A stretch of 64,000 nt of DNA from Thermothelomyces thermophilus ATCC 42464 (taxonomy: Eukaryota; Ascomycota; Sordariomycetes; Sordariales; Chaetomiaceae): contig NC_016477.1 in the NCBI RefSeq assembly GCF_000226095.1, positions 2,790,001 to 2,854,000 on the forward strand. Direction: 5' to 3'. Shown here piece after piece: positions 27,251 to 38,415 of this stretch. A program made the translations under genes and the position numbers. Numbering within the stretch: the first letter of the stretch is position 1; each line of letters begins with the position of its first letter. The notes below the pieces were generated by a model. That model saw only the letters and a program-made list of their open reading frames with translations, was not told the origin of the DNA and did no database searches.

Positions 27251-28646
27251 ATAGTTCTATATTAAGCCGGAAAACTTTGTTACGGTACCATTCGATTCGT
27301 TCCTAGAGAAATGGAACATTAGGTCTAGGTCTCTCGATTCCTTAGGTATCGGTTGTCTACAATCTATCCTACCTCTAGGTAACTATAAAACCCTACTACC
27401 TTAAGGCTAGGAGAATCGAAATTGGTAGTATATATTCCCCTACCGTATCCTATTTGGCAAGACCTATCTCTAGGTCTATAGTGACCAGTTCGGAGTACGG
27501 TACTTGTTTATCTTTACCGTCGCCATCGTATCTAAGACTATCTATATCGCTATCCCTGTTTTTATAGCTTGTAGCCGCTACTTCGATAACATCCTTAGTG
27601 GTTTTGTTAATAGCTATAATTTCCTTTTTAAGAACTAGTTTCTAGTCTTTCTTTAGGCTTTAACATTCTCATTTATAGTGTCCTTTCTTTCTATAGTTAT
27701 AATAGGTAACGTTAGACTTGTCTTTAGTCATCTTCTTCTTATCCTACTTCTATGCTATATCTATATCTATAGCTCTAGGATATGTCCTATACAAGGTACT
27801 AACATATACTTGTTTTTTCTTGTTATTAGCCTTAACTATAGTTCTATTCATTTAACCTCGTTTCTATTACTCTTGTATATAGAGTCAATTATCGATTCTA
27901 ATAGCCTATATAATATATTTGTCTAGAGTCTTAGGCCGGTTATACTTATATAGCTTGTCTTTAACCTTTTCCTTTAAGCCATTATAGAATAGTTACATTA
28001 ACACCTTATCGTTAAGCTAAGACTTAAGTATATCCTATCTAAACTATATAGCATAGGAGGCTACTAACTTAGTCTGTCAGAGATTAGCAAGTCTTTCTTA
28101 TATATAAATCTTCTTATCTTTATCACTAAAAACCTTCCAAAGCTCTTCTTTAAACTAGTTATAGGATCAAAAGACTACTTATATAAATGTGTCTTAGTCG
28201 TCTTTGTCTTCCTTAATAAGATAGTCGTTCTACGTAGGCTCGAACTATCTAAGTACCTTGCCCTCTAGTCTTATAGCTATATAAAGGACTTTAGCTTTAT
28301 CGTCTAGAAACTTGTTATCATTAAGCCAAAAGTAAGATTAAAGGTTTATTAGGAATCCTACGAGATCCTCCTTAGTTCCTTTATATTTGCTAGGTAGTTC
28401 GATCTTAATACGGCTCGCTTTAGCGCCTTCGAGTGCTTTAATTTTAGTATAGGCCTTGTTAACTAGCTTCTACAAGTGCTTTTCGCCGTTCTTGAGTTCC
28501 TTGATCTAAGCTTGAGTAGCCTTATCTCTCTAGTCCAACTCCTAGATCTGCTAATAGAGTTGACTAAGCTAGGCGAGCAGCTATTCAGCCGTAAGGTTGG
28601 TAGTTATATCGATGTCAAAGTCGAAATCACCTTTGTCTTGAACCAT
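27251..28646 (-). pseudogene. Element D gag (broken)
   Basis: ATG at 28644-28646 opens M-V-Q-D-K-G-D-F-D-F-D-I-D, matching B gag's M-V-stop-N-G-G-N-F-D-L-D-I-D and showing that the TAG in B replaces Gln. The zinc knuckle lies near 27680-27730 and has lost its first Cys to Tyr, as in A and B. Several internal stops. The open plus-strand frame at 27678-27926 is its antisense. Confidence 0.78.
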
Positions 28647-28673
28647 GATAGAACAAAGGGAGTGATAGCAATG

Positions 28674-29101
28674 TGTAATGAACCTAACTCAGACTTCTTC
28701 TAAAAGGGTTTAGATGAAGGTAGGTTAAGCAGGATAAATATACAGGTTATCTAAGGGATTTAGTAAAGCCAAAGGGTTTATAATAACACTAGAGTTATAT
28801 CTTATAGTAGTTAACGATGCTTAGTATAAGTACTGTGATTGTAAGTTACTATTACTAGTGAACTCCTAGAGTCTACTATAACGAGTGACTATCTATATGT
28901 ATATATAATCCTAGGATTACTAATAGTCATGGTGATCCTCTATACTGGCTTACCTAGCTTATATTGTGAGCTAGTGATCCTCTGCTGGGATCATTTCTTG
29001 CTAAGTGTGATCCTGTCCTGATTAGCCTATCATTCCTGCTGTCCTATTGGCCTGTTAGGAAGGCGGCTTAGGCAGCGTCCTGCATGTATATTTCCGTGAC
29101 A
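28674..29101 (-). repeat. Element D 5' LTR
   Basis: 428 bp, from TGTAATGAACC to TTTCCGTGACA. The internal side is followed (on the minus strand) by CATTGCTATCACTCCCTTTG, the same leader found after the A and B 5' LTRs. It retains more G+C than the partner LTR, for example AGGATCACACTT against AGGATTACACTT, on its sense strand. Confidence 0.92.
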
Positions 29102-29106
29102 TCTTA

Positions 29107-32080
29107 TTAAAGGTAGTATCCCTCTAGGTAGATAAACCTAAAGGACTCTCTTATATTTAGGGAGCTAAAGGACTTTTCTTAATAGTCTAGCTTACCTATA
29201 GTTTAACTTTTCCTCCTTTTAGATCTAGTTTATAATATACTAACCTAGTATTAACTCCCTTATATAGACACTCCTATATAAAGTTATAGAAGTCCTCCTA
29301 CTCTATATTATTAACTTATAAGTTACCCTTCTTATAGATCTAAAGACTAGTCTAGAGAGTAGAGGGAAACCTATCTTATACCTTTTAGATAGCTAACAAC
29401 TAATAGACTACTTTCTTCTTCTTTAGTACTTAGGTAAGTAAGACATTAATGTGCTCTAGGTAGTTATAGATAGACTTAGCTAAATCTACGTACTAGGAAT
29501 CTAGAAGACGCTCTAGCTCCTAAGTAGAGGTTTCCTAGCAAGAGTCGTTCTACTTCTAACGTTCCTTAATAGCGGCTTCGAAAGTAGCCTAGTCTTTTTT
29601 CTTTGACTCCGGCTACTAGTCAAGAATTTCCTAAAGGTTATCTATATATTACTACTCGAAGTAGGAGATCTTATTGCTATTATCTCTACTAAAGATCTTA
29701 TAAGCTTTTTCGAAATACTTAAGGTACTTGGTAACATTATAACTAGAGAAGAGACTAGGTAATCCCTTATCTATTGGTAAAGGGAATATAACCTAAATAA
29801 CTTTAGTAAGTCTATCCATTATAATCTCTACTTAAGTACGATATTTAACTTCTAAGTCCGAAGTAAGGTTTCTAAACTCTAGTAATTAAGATAATTCTAA
29901 TAGTATCCTTCCTAACAAGGTTTCAATATACCTAGATATAAGGAGTATTAAGAGTAGTGATTCTAATTAAGGTATTTACTAAACTAATAAGAAAAGTAGT
30001 ACCTAAGGTTACTATCCTTAATCATACCTTTCTATTTAGGTAACCTCCTTAAAGATAACTCTTCTATCTAAGTAATTAATCTAGGAAGCTTTCTTCCTTT
30101 CCTTTAAATCTTCCTATAACTAATAAGATCGAATATAAACTTAGTCTACCGCTTTTACTCCTTTAGAGTATACCTAGTAAAGCTATTCCTAAACCTTCTA
30201 ATAGGAGATACTCTATAATAATAGCACTTTAACCCCTAAAGTTAGAACTCCTAGAATAATAAGACAAATCTATACCAGACTATTAAAAAGTAGCGGTATA
30301 TAGGTAGATATACCCTTACTAGCAAGCGCTAGTACTAAGGTAACTAGGGCTAGGATAGCTATGAAGCTTTTCTCTAGTGCCTATATAACTCTAAAATCTT
30401 ATTTCTAAATCCTAGATAGTTCTAGCATTGCTAATCTATATTTTAGAGTTTCTATCCCTCTAGATAGATATCAAACTCCTTTAAACTTATCGTCCTATAA
30501 TTCCTACCGTCTCTACTAGCGATATTATTATATTAGGGTAAGAGTAGTCCCCTAGCTTACCACTAGATATACTAATCTCTTAACGCCTATATTTGCTCTT
30601 CTTACTTTCCTAACAGTTTTGCTATATATACCTCTATATATATATCTTCGCTCCTCTATTACAAATATTACTATCCTACTATACTCGAAGTCTAGTAGTC
30701 TAGTTTAGACTTAGAGCTAAGCTCTTCCCTAATTAAGCCCCTAAAAATATAAGCTAGTACTAACCCTCTAGGATACTACTTAACATCTCTAGAACTAAAC
30801 CTCTATCTAGTTAGATAGGGAGGAGCTTCGGCTCAAAATGTCCAGGGCATCTAAGTATTCACGGTCATAGCAGGCAAGTCCGACCATCTAGGTAGCAATA
30901 ACGATAGAGGCAAAGATAGCAATAATAATGTCCCTCTAGATAGACGTAGAAGAGTTTACTTATATAGAAAAAGATACTCTAACTTATAAAAGAAAGAAAA
31001 ACTATATCCTGTCACTCTAATCTATTAGAGTAAACAAGTGTTAAAAGCTATCTATTATTCTCATCTATCTATCTAGTGCCCCTAGATAGGCAACCCCTAT
31101 TTATATCTATTATATATAGTAAAGCTCTATAGAACCAGAAAAATAAAACTATACCCTATATCCCTCTAGTTATATTAAGAACTTCTAGCCCTAGTCTATT
31201 ATAAAGTTACAAATGCTAAATATTTGTATAGAATTACCTCTAAGTTATTATTATTAATAAAAATCTCTACTAAGTATGTAAGCTTTCTAAGCTTTAAAAG
31301 ACTCTTACCTAGGGTATCTATTATTTTAGCCTCTCTTCTTTTATATACTACCTAGTTTAGTAAAATCTATATACTAATAGTATTAAGAAAGGCAAAGATT
31401 CCTTAGGTACCCTATACCTCTAGAATATTATATTAAAGTACTTATTCGAATATAATATTAAATTCCTGGAGCTAGTACTAAGGATTAACTCCTAAGCGCT
31501 TAGTAATATCTAGGCAGGCTATATACTAAGCTATGATTAAAGTATATATATTTATTTCTAAAAGAGCGATTATATTTCAAAGCACTTATATTATAGCCTT
31601 ATTATCATTTATACCCCTTTCTTTTCTAGCTCTAGCTATATAATAGAGATATAGTTCTATAGTCTTTTCGATCTAGCTCTAAAGTATTATATAATTCTCA
31701 AAGTTCTTAGTAAAAAGGGTAATATTAACTCTCTACTACTTATTTAGACTCAAAAGCTCTTTACCAATCTCTTTTATAATAGATATATAATTAGTAAATA
31801 GAGTAGAGGTATCTACTATAAGGGTAAATATCCTAGAAGGTCCTAACGCTAGTATAAGCGCTTTAAGACGCTACTTTTAAACCGCTTCAATAATGTTCTC
31901 TAATGCTTGCTTATAAGTTAGGTATAGCGGTATCTACTCACTTAGTTTATAGTTATCTTTTAGGTCGACCTCCCTCTAGATCTTTAAGAATCTAGCCTTC
32001 GACTCGAGAGTACTATACTAGGAAGGCTAGTTACTAGCGTTAGTAAGGCATATAAAGTACTCGTTCAAGGACTTAGTCAT
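29107..32080 (-). pseudogene. Element C gag-like region (broken)
   Basis: On the minus strand an ATG at 32078-32080 starts MTKSLNEYFICLTNAS, followed by several hundred codons of hydrophilic sequence broken by TAG/TAA, for example SRIFTLIVDTSTLFTNYISI near 31.8 kb and EIGKELLSLNK. I do not recognise a named domain. Its place upstream of the RT, in the same orientation and joined across element D, makes gag the natural reading. The rest (29.1-31.0 kb) shows only short broken segments. Confidence 0.5.
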
Positions 32081-32416
32081 AGTTAAACGTATTATAGAGT
32101 AATGGTAGGAGCAGAGTATATATATTTATAGAAGAGTAAGCTCTTAACTAGTTAATTTAATGCTAGTTCGGCAGAGGAGTAGTCAAGGCACCAGGCTTAT
32201 AACTACCAAACGTAGTTATAAGCTCGAATAAGCATTTAGAAGGCGTTAAGAGTAGTGGTAAGGAAGGAACAGAAAGAGTGCCTTATTAAACTATCTATAA
32301 AGGAGAGAAAGAGCGATATAAATAGACAAAAGAAAGGTGATCCGTGCGTCTACGAGCTTGTAAGGTGGCTTGTATTGCTCGTAGCTAGAGCTATAGAAGC
32401 TCCCTAGCTTCTGACA
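32081..32416 (-). repeat. Possible 5' LTR and leader of element C
   Basis: The minus strand reads TGTCAGAAGCTAGGG from 32416, followed by AT-rich promoter-like sequence up to the gag ATG at 32080. TGT at the outer edge fits an LTR start and the change from AT-rich to normal DNA falls here. No second LTR is in the window to compare, so the border is tentative. Sequence 32417-32535 (with an A run at 32430-32442) looks like 3' flank of the next gene. Confidence 0.35.
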
Positions 32417-32535
32417 ATGAGGCTTTTGAAAAAAAAAAAAAGAGGTAGATCGAGGCCGGTGATGGCAATGCAGAATGCCATGTCAACGTGCGCAAGTAAT
32501 AGACCTCTAATTTGACGAATGGAATAGCCAGGCTT

Positions 32536-33438
32536 TCAAAGATCAGGCCAGAACTGTTTCTCGGCTTCTAGGAGCGTCTGCCATTTGCCCTCTACCCTGC
32601 CTAAGATCTCTTGCTTCGTCTGTTCCCTGGCATCGCCTTCCTTCTCCTCCAGGACTTTGGCCACCGCTTCATCAATCAGCCTTGCCAACTTATCCACAAA
32701 GTGGGCGAATTCCGGACTGCTCCAATTGGGAATGAATTCCTTGCGCAGTGCGCCCCCATCAGCGTCCTCCTTCCCGGCCTGCTCTCCCGAAGAACGGCGT
32801 TCTTCTGCCTTGTTGCGCGCCCACGACCAGGCGTCCAGGTAGCATCGCTCGGTTCCCCAGAACGTGAGCGCGCCTTCGAGCCACGGAAGGATGGCTGGTT
32901 GGGATGTGGCCGCAGCAGCAGCAGTAGCGGCGGCGGCGGCGGTGGTGGTGGTGGTGGTGGTGGAGGACGACCCGGGAAGGCGGCCGACGGATGAAAAGAT
33001 GGATTCGTATTGCACCAGACCAGGCACCTCCCGGCCGTGGGGAGCAGCATCCTGTGCGTCGGCCGAGGCGGGGGGCAATGGGACCGCAGGTTCGATCCCG
33101 AGGCCGTAACGATCGGCAACATCGAGGAAGAAACGCTCCTCCTTGCGGACGGCGACAAGCGCCTCGATGAGCCAGTCTGCCAGCCGCGTCTCAAATGCCT
33201 CTTGCGACCCGGGCACTTGCTTGGGGAGATCGATGGAGGCGAGGAGCTGGCCTGCTGCGCGGATGTATGAGTGGATGTACAGCCGGTCGTTGGCAAGCCA
33301 GCGGCTGAGGATGTCCTTGGGCAGCCGGCCCTCGGCGCCGGCGAGCAGGAAGGGGTGCTGCGTTGCCGATTTGTAGAGGTGCTCTTCCGTCGCAAGGAGG
33401 TGCTCGGTCAGCGACCACGTTTCTCCCGAGGAAGCCAT
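32536..33438 (-). CDS. TENA/THI-4 (heme oxygenase-like fold) family protein, intact
   Basis: One uninterrupted exon of 300 codons. I chose the ATG at 33438 (context GCCATGGCT) over the TTG six codons upstream. The N-terminal part contains EHLYKSATQHPFLLAGAEG and LSRWLANDRLYIHSYIRAAG, the first helices of TENA/THI-4 proteins, and the C-terminal third has an acidic helix ending EAEKQFWPDL. Relatives are thiaminase-II-like enzymes or their non-catalytic fungal cousins linked to thiamin metabolism; the active-site Cys cannot be identified, so enzymatic activity is open. A low-complexity Thr/Ala run (residues about 158-180, from GTG/GGC trinucleotide repeats) sits in a loop before the TFWGTERCYLDAWSWA helix. 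Normal GC content and no stops contrast with both neighbours. A CT-rich promoter is not obvious. Probably cytosolic; no signal peptide seen. Confidence 0.85.
   Translation of the reverse strand: MASSGETWSLTEHLLATEEHLYKSATQHPFLLAGAEGRLPKDILSRWLANDRLYIHSYIRAAGQLLASIDLPKQVPGSQEAFETRLADWLIEALVAVRKEERFFLDVADRYGLGIEPAVPLPPASADAQDAAPHGREVPGLVQYESIFSSVGRLPGSSSTTTTTTTAAAAATAAAAATSQPAILPWLEGALTFWGTERCYLDAWSWARNKAEERRSSGEQAGKEDADGGALRKEFIPNWSSPEFAHFVDKLARLIDEAVAKVLEEKEGDAREQTKQEILGRVEGKWQTLLEAEKQFWPDL
32915..32968. repeat. Trinucleotide repeat within the TENA/THI-4 gene
   Basis: A run of GCA/GCG/GTG triplets on the plus strand encodes the Thr- and Ala-rich loop on the minus strand. Such triplet runs vary in length between isolates and create the false plus-strand Ala/Val/Gly open frames in this area. 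Confidence 0.8.
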
Positions 33439-34342
33439 GGCGAAATCAAAGTCCAATTAAGCTTGTATAGTGTAGTTAGTTGTGTTCGCTGGTTTTGGGC
33501 GCTCTGTACTTCAATGCAAGCCGGGATCCGGGGCCTTGTAGACTTAGATTCAAAGATGAACTATTATGATGAACCGATCCCGAACTTGTCGGTCCTCCCC
33601 ACGTCATCGCGCGGGGCAGCGGGGTTGGAGATGCAACACAGCGGCAGAGCCACCACCGTTAGTGGAACCCCCGAGCCCAACGTCACACGAGAACCCAACG
33701 GCCCCGTACGCCGACCTCCGCTCCACGTGGTGCCGGTCCACCTCAGGCCGGGCAGATCGGGGTTTCTTGTCGGGAGAGCATTGGGAACTGCCAACGCACA
33801 TAAGTGTGCGCGCTGTTAGAGGGGAAAGAATACGAAGGCAGGAAAACACCATCTAAATAATATTAATATTACAATCTTCTTTCAGGGAATGAAGCGAACC
33901 CATCGCAACAAAGCAAAATCTTGACTTTCGCACAACTGCAATGGATGACTCAGCAAGCACGGGCCAACTCCTTGCCCGAAGTTTTGCCGTCCGAGAACCC
34001 GTTCGCGTTCCCGGAGTGGGGCCGGCTCCGTAACGACTGCAAACGGTGCCGGCGACGGAGGCCGGAAGGTGTCGCCCATTCTACTTCATCCACACCCCAT
34101 TAGGTCCCTCAGCTCGCACCCCGCGCATTCGCGATGGCGGTGCATTTTCAGCGCCAGGATCCCGTTCCCGGCTTGGGAACGCGAACCAACTGCGCCCGAC
34201 CCTCGAGCCTCGGCGCTGGCCTTGCTGGCCTTGGCTCGCTCATGCTGCCGTGGCCTCCCTCCTCTCCCCCCAAACCGCAGAACTCCCTTCCTCCTCACCT
34301 TCTCGTCGTTCTTCCTACTCCTGACGCACTTCTCAACTCACC
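33439..34342. promoter_or_regulatory. Intergenic region between divergent genes, with a CT-rich leader before the DUF3435 gene
   Basis: No supported gene. The last 90 bases (about 34255-34342) are pyrimidine-rich and end CAACTCACCATG, a typical fungal 5' leader and start context for the DUF3435 gene. An AT-rich palindromic patch (AATAATATTAATATTA) lies near 33855. If a Starship-type element starts with the DUF3435 gene, its left terminus should be in this interval; I could not identify it. Confidence 0.45.
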
Positions 34343-37300
34343 ATGACGGTACAACGACAGTCGCGCTTCTCCGGGGTGGACCAGGAAAGCGTCAATGCGC
34401 TCCTCTAGGCTTATACGGTCAATGCTATCGAGGAGGAGGGCAATGAGAAGCCCTTCGTTGCTCTAGGCACAAAGGCGGAGCGCGATAGAATATGGGTCGC
34501 CTGGACCGAGTATGTCTTCTTCCCCTCCTTCCTAGGCTTCTTTAACCTAAACAAATCTCAATATAAAGCCTGGGACCAATGTGCTGATGTGTTACTAATT
34601 TCCATCATTTCTTAAAGTTTCTATGAACTTACTAGAAAGAAAGAAGCTCTAATAGATAGGTATGGCGCTCTCCGGATGTATACGGCTTACTATCGAGCCC
34701 TAAAACTGATGTTAACTAAGTGAAGCTATAGTAGTTTCGACTCCTGCCGCTTCTGGGTGGACTTCGCCCGGGATCCATCAAACCCAAACGTTCTAGCACC
34801 GGTCCAGACCTTTCTACACAAATATATAGAAAGCTCCTACAAGGAACGTGTCGTGCTAGGGCCCGAGGAGCGCGCCATGGTCCGCACGGTCAACTCCGCT
34901 TATAGCGTCATTGAGGTTTGGCGGAGGCTCGTCGCAGCGGCCGATTTTAACGTCCTCCGTGTCGAGCGGGCCGCGCTGCGAAGGAATGATCAAGCCCAGG
35001 AAGCCAGCCGGCTTGTGCTGAAGTGGGAGCAAGAAGGCGAGAAACGCGAGGGACCCGCCTATTCAATTGTCAGGGTATATGCTGCTGAAACGACTCTATC
35101 ACTTCCCTCTACTTGTATAGAACTTGGATTACCTTGTATGTCATTGAGGATACTTCCTCTACGTCTCCCCTCTTCCCATTCTATGCTCCTACTATAGGTA
35201 TGTTTTACTGACTAGTACCTGGCTAGTAGATTCTCTAGACACTGACCCCAACACTCGGGTTGGAGATAGGCTCGTCGTACGAGAAGGTCGAGGCAACAGT
35301 AGCAGACATTATCGTCATTCTTACGGCGCTGTATCAGCGTGCTGATGATATACCCGCTACGCCACTTACGAGGGTGTCGGTCCACCACGCGATCCTTCAA
35401 CTGGGTACCGGCGGTTTCCGTCTAGGCTACCTTGAAGATACCCTGTGTAAGCAGTTCACCATATCCATCGTGCGCGATCCCGATGATCCGACCCGGGTTA
35501 AGCCCATTGTCACATACAGGATCGATCGGAACAAGATCAAGGAGGCCGAGAAGACCGTCAAATACAGGAAGAACACATCGTAAGTAGCTGCATCCATTAG
35601 TAGATGGGAGGCTAAGGACTGACGAGGTGTATCCCCTACCGCCTGTCAATAGCGTCGCCCACTCTACCACTCTTGTGCCGTTTCCCCTTCTCGATTCAGC
35701 AAGCCTCGTGATCGCCCGGGCGATATAGATGGACGCCTTAGATTTAGATGTCAGGTACAAATCCCTTAGCGATCTTCTACAGCGTCCACGTCTTGGCGAA
35801 ACCGGCCGTATCGACATCCCCTGGAAGGAGAAATTCCTCAACGAGCCTCTCTTCCCATTGAAATACGCAGAGTTCTAGGCGATTTGGAATCGGTGCCTCT
35901 ATGTCGTAGGCAGCCGGAAAGATATCCGCCCTTATTCTCTTCGCGTTGGCGCTAGAGCCCGGATGGATGGTACGTTGCTGTCAGATACTTACCGCCGCTA
36001 GATATCAATTGACCCTTTCTTTTTTTTGCAGACAGTTTGTTAAGTGCCCTACGGAACTACGTTATGGGCTACTCAGGACCAGTTTTCGAAAATGACTACC
36101 AGACAGCTGTCGTCAGAGCCAATCTTGCCGCAATAGCGTTTGGGCCGAAAGCGGTGCGCCGGGATGAGACGCTCTTTAACGACCTCCGTAATATGACCCT
36201 TACACGGGACGAGGGCGCCCCCATCAAGGTGTCGGAAGCGCAGATTGCGAAGTTCCGGGAACGAAAGGATATCGCCAAGCTCCGCGACGAGATCCAGCAT
36301 ACAACCGACAAGCTTGAGAAGAGCAGGCTTCGCGGCCAAATCAGCAGCATCCTCGAGACTTGCAAAAGGCTGCAGCTCGAACAGGATCGACAGGCCTACT
36401 TCAAGGAGGCGGACCGATTGCGTCTCCAAGGTCTTGAGCCGACCCCAACGCCCGGCATGGGGGGCCCGGGTATAGCGGCTCCGGTGGCCGCCTGTCTATC
36501 GCGGTGGAGACCGTAGGACGAGGGCGAATTGCCGCCGAACGACACAAGCGTAACTGAGCAGTATATCGATGCGCAACTGCTATACCTGTCGTCTACCGTA
36601 ACTACAGCTCGTCAGCAGGCTTCAGAGGCAGCAGCACCCTCTAAATCGCAAGGAAAAAAATCCTGTTGTTTCGCCTGCTTCAAAGGGTTTATAACACGCT
36701 CTGCCCTTACACGGCACTTCCAAGACACCTATCTTGTCGACGGTACATTTGACAACCCTTTCGCTTGTCCCCGGTGCAGGCACGCCAGGGCGGCAGAGGT
36801 TGTCGTCCACGGTCCAGCGCAGTGGTGCAATCACCTCGAGCATACCCATGGCCTAATCCATATACCAAGATTCAATCGAGGTGCCAGCTACCGGGGCCGC
36901 CCGTCAAACTCGCCGTTGGCCTGCCTTCTATGCGAGGCACCCATGGCATCTATAAGTACTCTCCTCGCCCATATGAATCGGACCGAGATTCCTCGGTATC
37001 GTAAGAACCTCCGTGTTGCCTATGGCGCCTGCACTCGTGAGGGCCAAGTTGACGTCGAGCCGATGAGCATCTGGGAATGGCTGATGCACGCCCGGGCCGT
37101 TCACAATTAGGCTCTTCCTCACGTGGCGCCGTACCCTCTCTGCGGACATCTCTGTACCCCAGGGCCTGTCCTCCGGAGACATCTCGCCACCCGTCATAGC
37201 GACAAGCTCGGAGAGCAATCAGAGAGCGCCGCGCGCCTGGCTTCGGCAATGCCGGCAGGAGAGATGAAAGGCACCTATGACTTTGAGGACCTACTCCGAC

Positions 37301-37776
37301 ATGGCGTGGAAAAGCACCTGTTAGGACAGTCGGCGGCAGATGTTGCGGGGCGAAAGCGCAAGAGGGACGGCGACATGGACGGCGAGTACATAGTGCCAGC
37401 CGCCAAGCGCACGAAGGGCGGCGGCAACGGAAAGTGTCCCGCTCCAGCTGCCAGGCGTACAGAGAGCGACGGCGACAGGGAGTGCCCGGCACCCGCCAAG
37501 CGTACGCGGGCCGCCAGGCACAACGTGGCGTACAAGAAGGAGCCTTCCCCCGTTCCGATATACGACGCTGATAACGACCTGTGCGTAGACGTGATCATCT
37601 GCGCATCGACTGTCGACGAGCAGCAACCGTGCCATCTTACGAAAAATCATGTAGGCTCAAGTGCGGCCCTGGATCTTGATTTTCTGGGGCACGTTGACCC
37701 CGCCCTTCTCCCTCCGTGGCGGCCAGCCAATGCCGCCCACCATACTGCTGCGGTATTTTCGGACCATCAAACGTAA
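34343..37776 (+). pseudogene. DUF3435 tyrosine recombinase (Starship captain type) with C2H2-like tail, inactivated
   Basis: ATG at 34343. Predicted exons: 34343-35074, 35239-35579, 35653-35969 and 36032-37776; introns have GT...AG ends, and the last has a T-rich tract then GCAG. Phases agree at each join, giving about 1040 codons. Recombinase signs: GTGGFRLGYLED (first catalytic Arg, near 35410), a downstream Lys (RIDRNKIKEAEK), YSLRVGARARM (second Arg) and MGYSGPVFENDYQT with the likely nucleophile Tyr just after the last intron. The tail has a Cys-rich C2H2-like unit (CCFACFKGFITRSALTRHF, near 36660) and a Lys/Arg-rich repeat (APAAKRT-like). In-frame stops: TAG 34406, TAA 34613, TGA 34721, TAG 35726, TAG 35876, TAG 36514, TAG 37108. 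DUF3435 proteins move Starship giant transposons and stand at the element's 5' end. As built, the copy is dead. Confidence 0.82.
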
Positions 37777-38415
37777 GAAGCGCTCAGGCGGCCGTGGCGA
37801 CGACGTGGCCGCTGCCATGGCTAAACGGGAGGACCTTGGGGTTCGGGTCTCATAGCTGGACGACAGGACGGTCATAAAACTATGTATACTCATTTCATAT
37901 TCAGATGCCAACATTGCCAACACACTGCCATGTCTCCTGTGTCTTCAATCGCCAGTGAGATGTTCGGTTCACTGGAGAAAGTAGAATTATGGCGTTGGCT
38001 CGGTTTGGGAGGTATGGTACAGTCGCGTGGAGTTTACAGTACGTTGGTTAGATAATGCATTCATCGGACGTGATAGAGCAAAGCGACACAGATGTATAGT
38101 TGAACAAAAGTGCTTCAAAGTGGCGTGCTAGCTTATTGTTGATCAATGACCCCTCGAAAACTATAGCTCGTGCCGCCCCTTTGGTGATACTCCCCTGTTG
38201 CCTTCGTTTTTACCGCCGCTTAGGGTTAGGGTTAGCTAGTCCCCGAGTTCCCTTTTCTTGTTCCTGTCCCGATTCGTGTTCCCGTTCCGGCAGCCTACCG
38301 AGGTACAGCCAACCGCTAACATAGGCATATGGCGAAGAGCCTCTAAAGTTTCTCTAAACTGCCCTTTCCGATAAAAGAGAGTGTTTCTACGCCTAGCATA
38401 CTCGGAACGACCAAA
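37777..38415. other. Spacer with a short telomere-like repeat upstream of the DUF3723 gene
   Basis: No supported gene in 640 bp. At about 38219-38235 the plus strand reads TTAGGGTTAGGGTTAG, two and a half units of the fungal telomere repeat, about 180 bp before the DUF3723 start. The final bases AACGACCAAAATG give a good start context for the next gene. Confidence 0.5.

Larger units (their letters stand above)
21546..29101 (-). mobile_element. Element D: full-length chromodomain Ty3/gypsy retrotransposon, minus orientation
   Basis: The LTRs at 21546-21973 and 28674-29101 are each 428 bp. The flanks are TCTTG (21541-21545) and TCTTA (29102-29106), a target duplication in which one copy has a G-to-A change. 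The internal minus-strand order from right to left is gag (from ATG at 28646), protease near 26.2 kb, RT near 25.0 kb, RNase H near 24.4 kb, integrase near 23.6 kb and chromodomain near 22.8 kb. It sits in element C, independently of A. Its length (7556 bp) and motifs match A and B. Confidence 0.9.
1..32416 (-). mobile_element. Element C: outer, oldest Ty3/gypsy LTR retrotransposon, RIP-degraded, interrupted and truncated at the left edge
   Basis: Three separated blocks (1-2637, 18159-21545 and 29102-32416) read as one minus-strand retroelement once the nested insertions are removed: gag-like at the right, reverse transcriptase near 18.2-18.7 kb, RNase H and integrase at 1-2.6 kb. The joins are supported by exact or near-exact 5-bp target duplications around the inserted elements A and D. 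Its polymerase is a different gypsy lineage from A, B and D: the RT carries a KKDGGLWLINNA-like block and a YLDNI box in place of YIDD. Every frame is broken by many TAG/TAA codons at places where Gln or Trp is expected. About 9.3 kb of it lies in the window. The right end at 32416 is a tentative LTR terminus. The left end is not visible. Confidence 0.75.

Noticed and set aside
32585-33418. Several overlapping open frames on both strands within the TENA/THI-4 gene
   Set aside because: They are GC-rich shadows, partly made by the GTG/GGC triplet repeat; only the minus-strand 300-codon frame has family motifs.
34613-34650. A short intron in the first DUF3435 exon near the TAA at 34613
   Set aside because: Possible GT...AG pairs there do not keep the frame, whereas reading through the TAA does; a stop at a former Gln codon is simpler.
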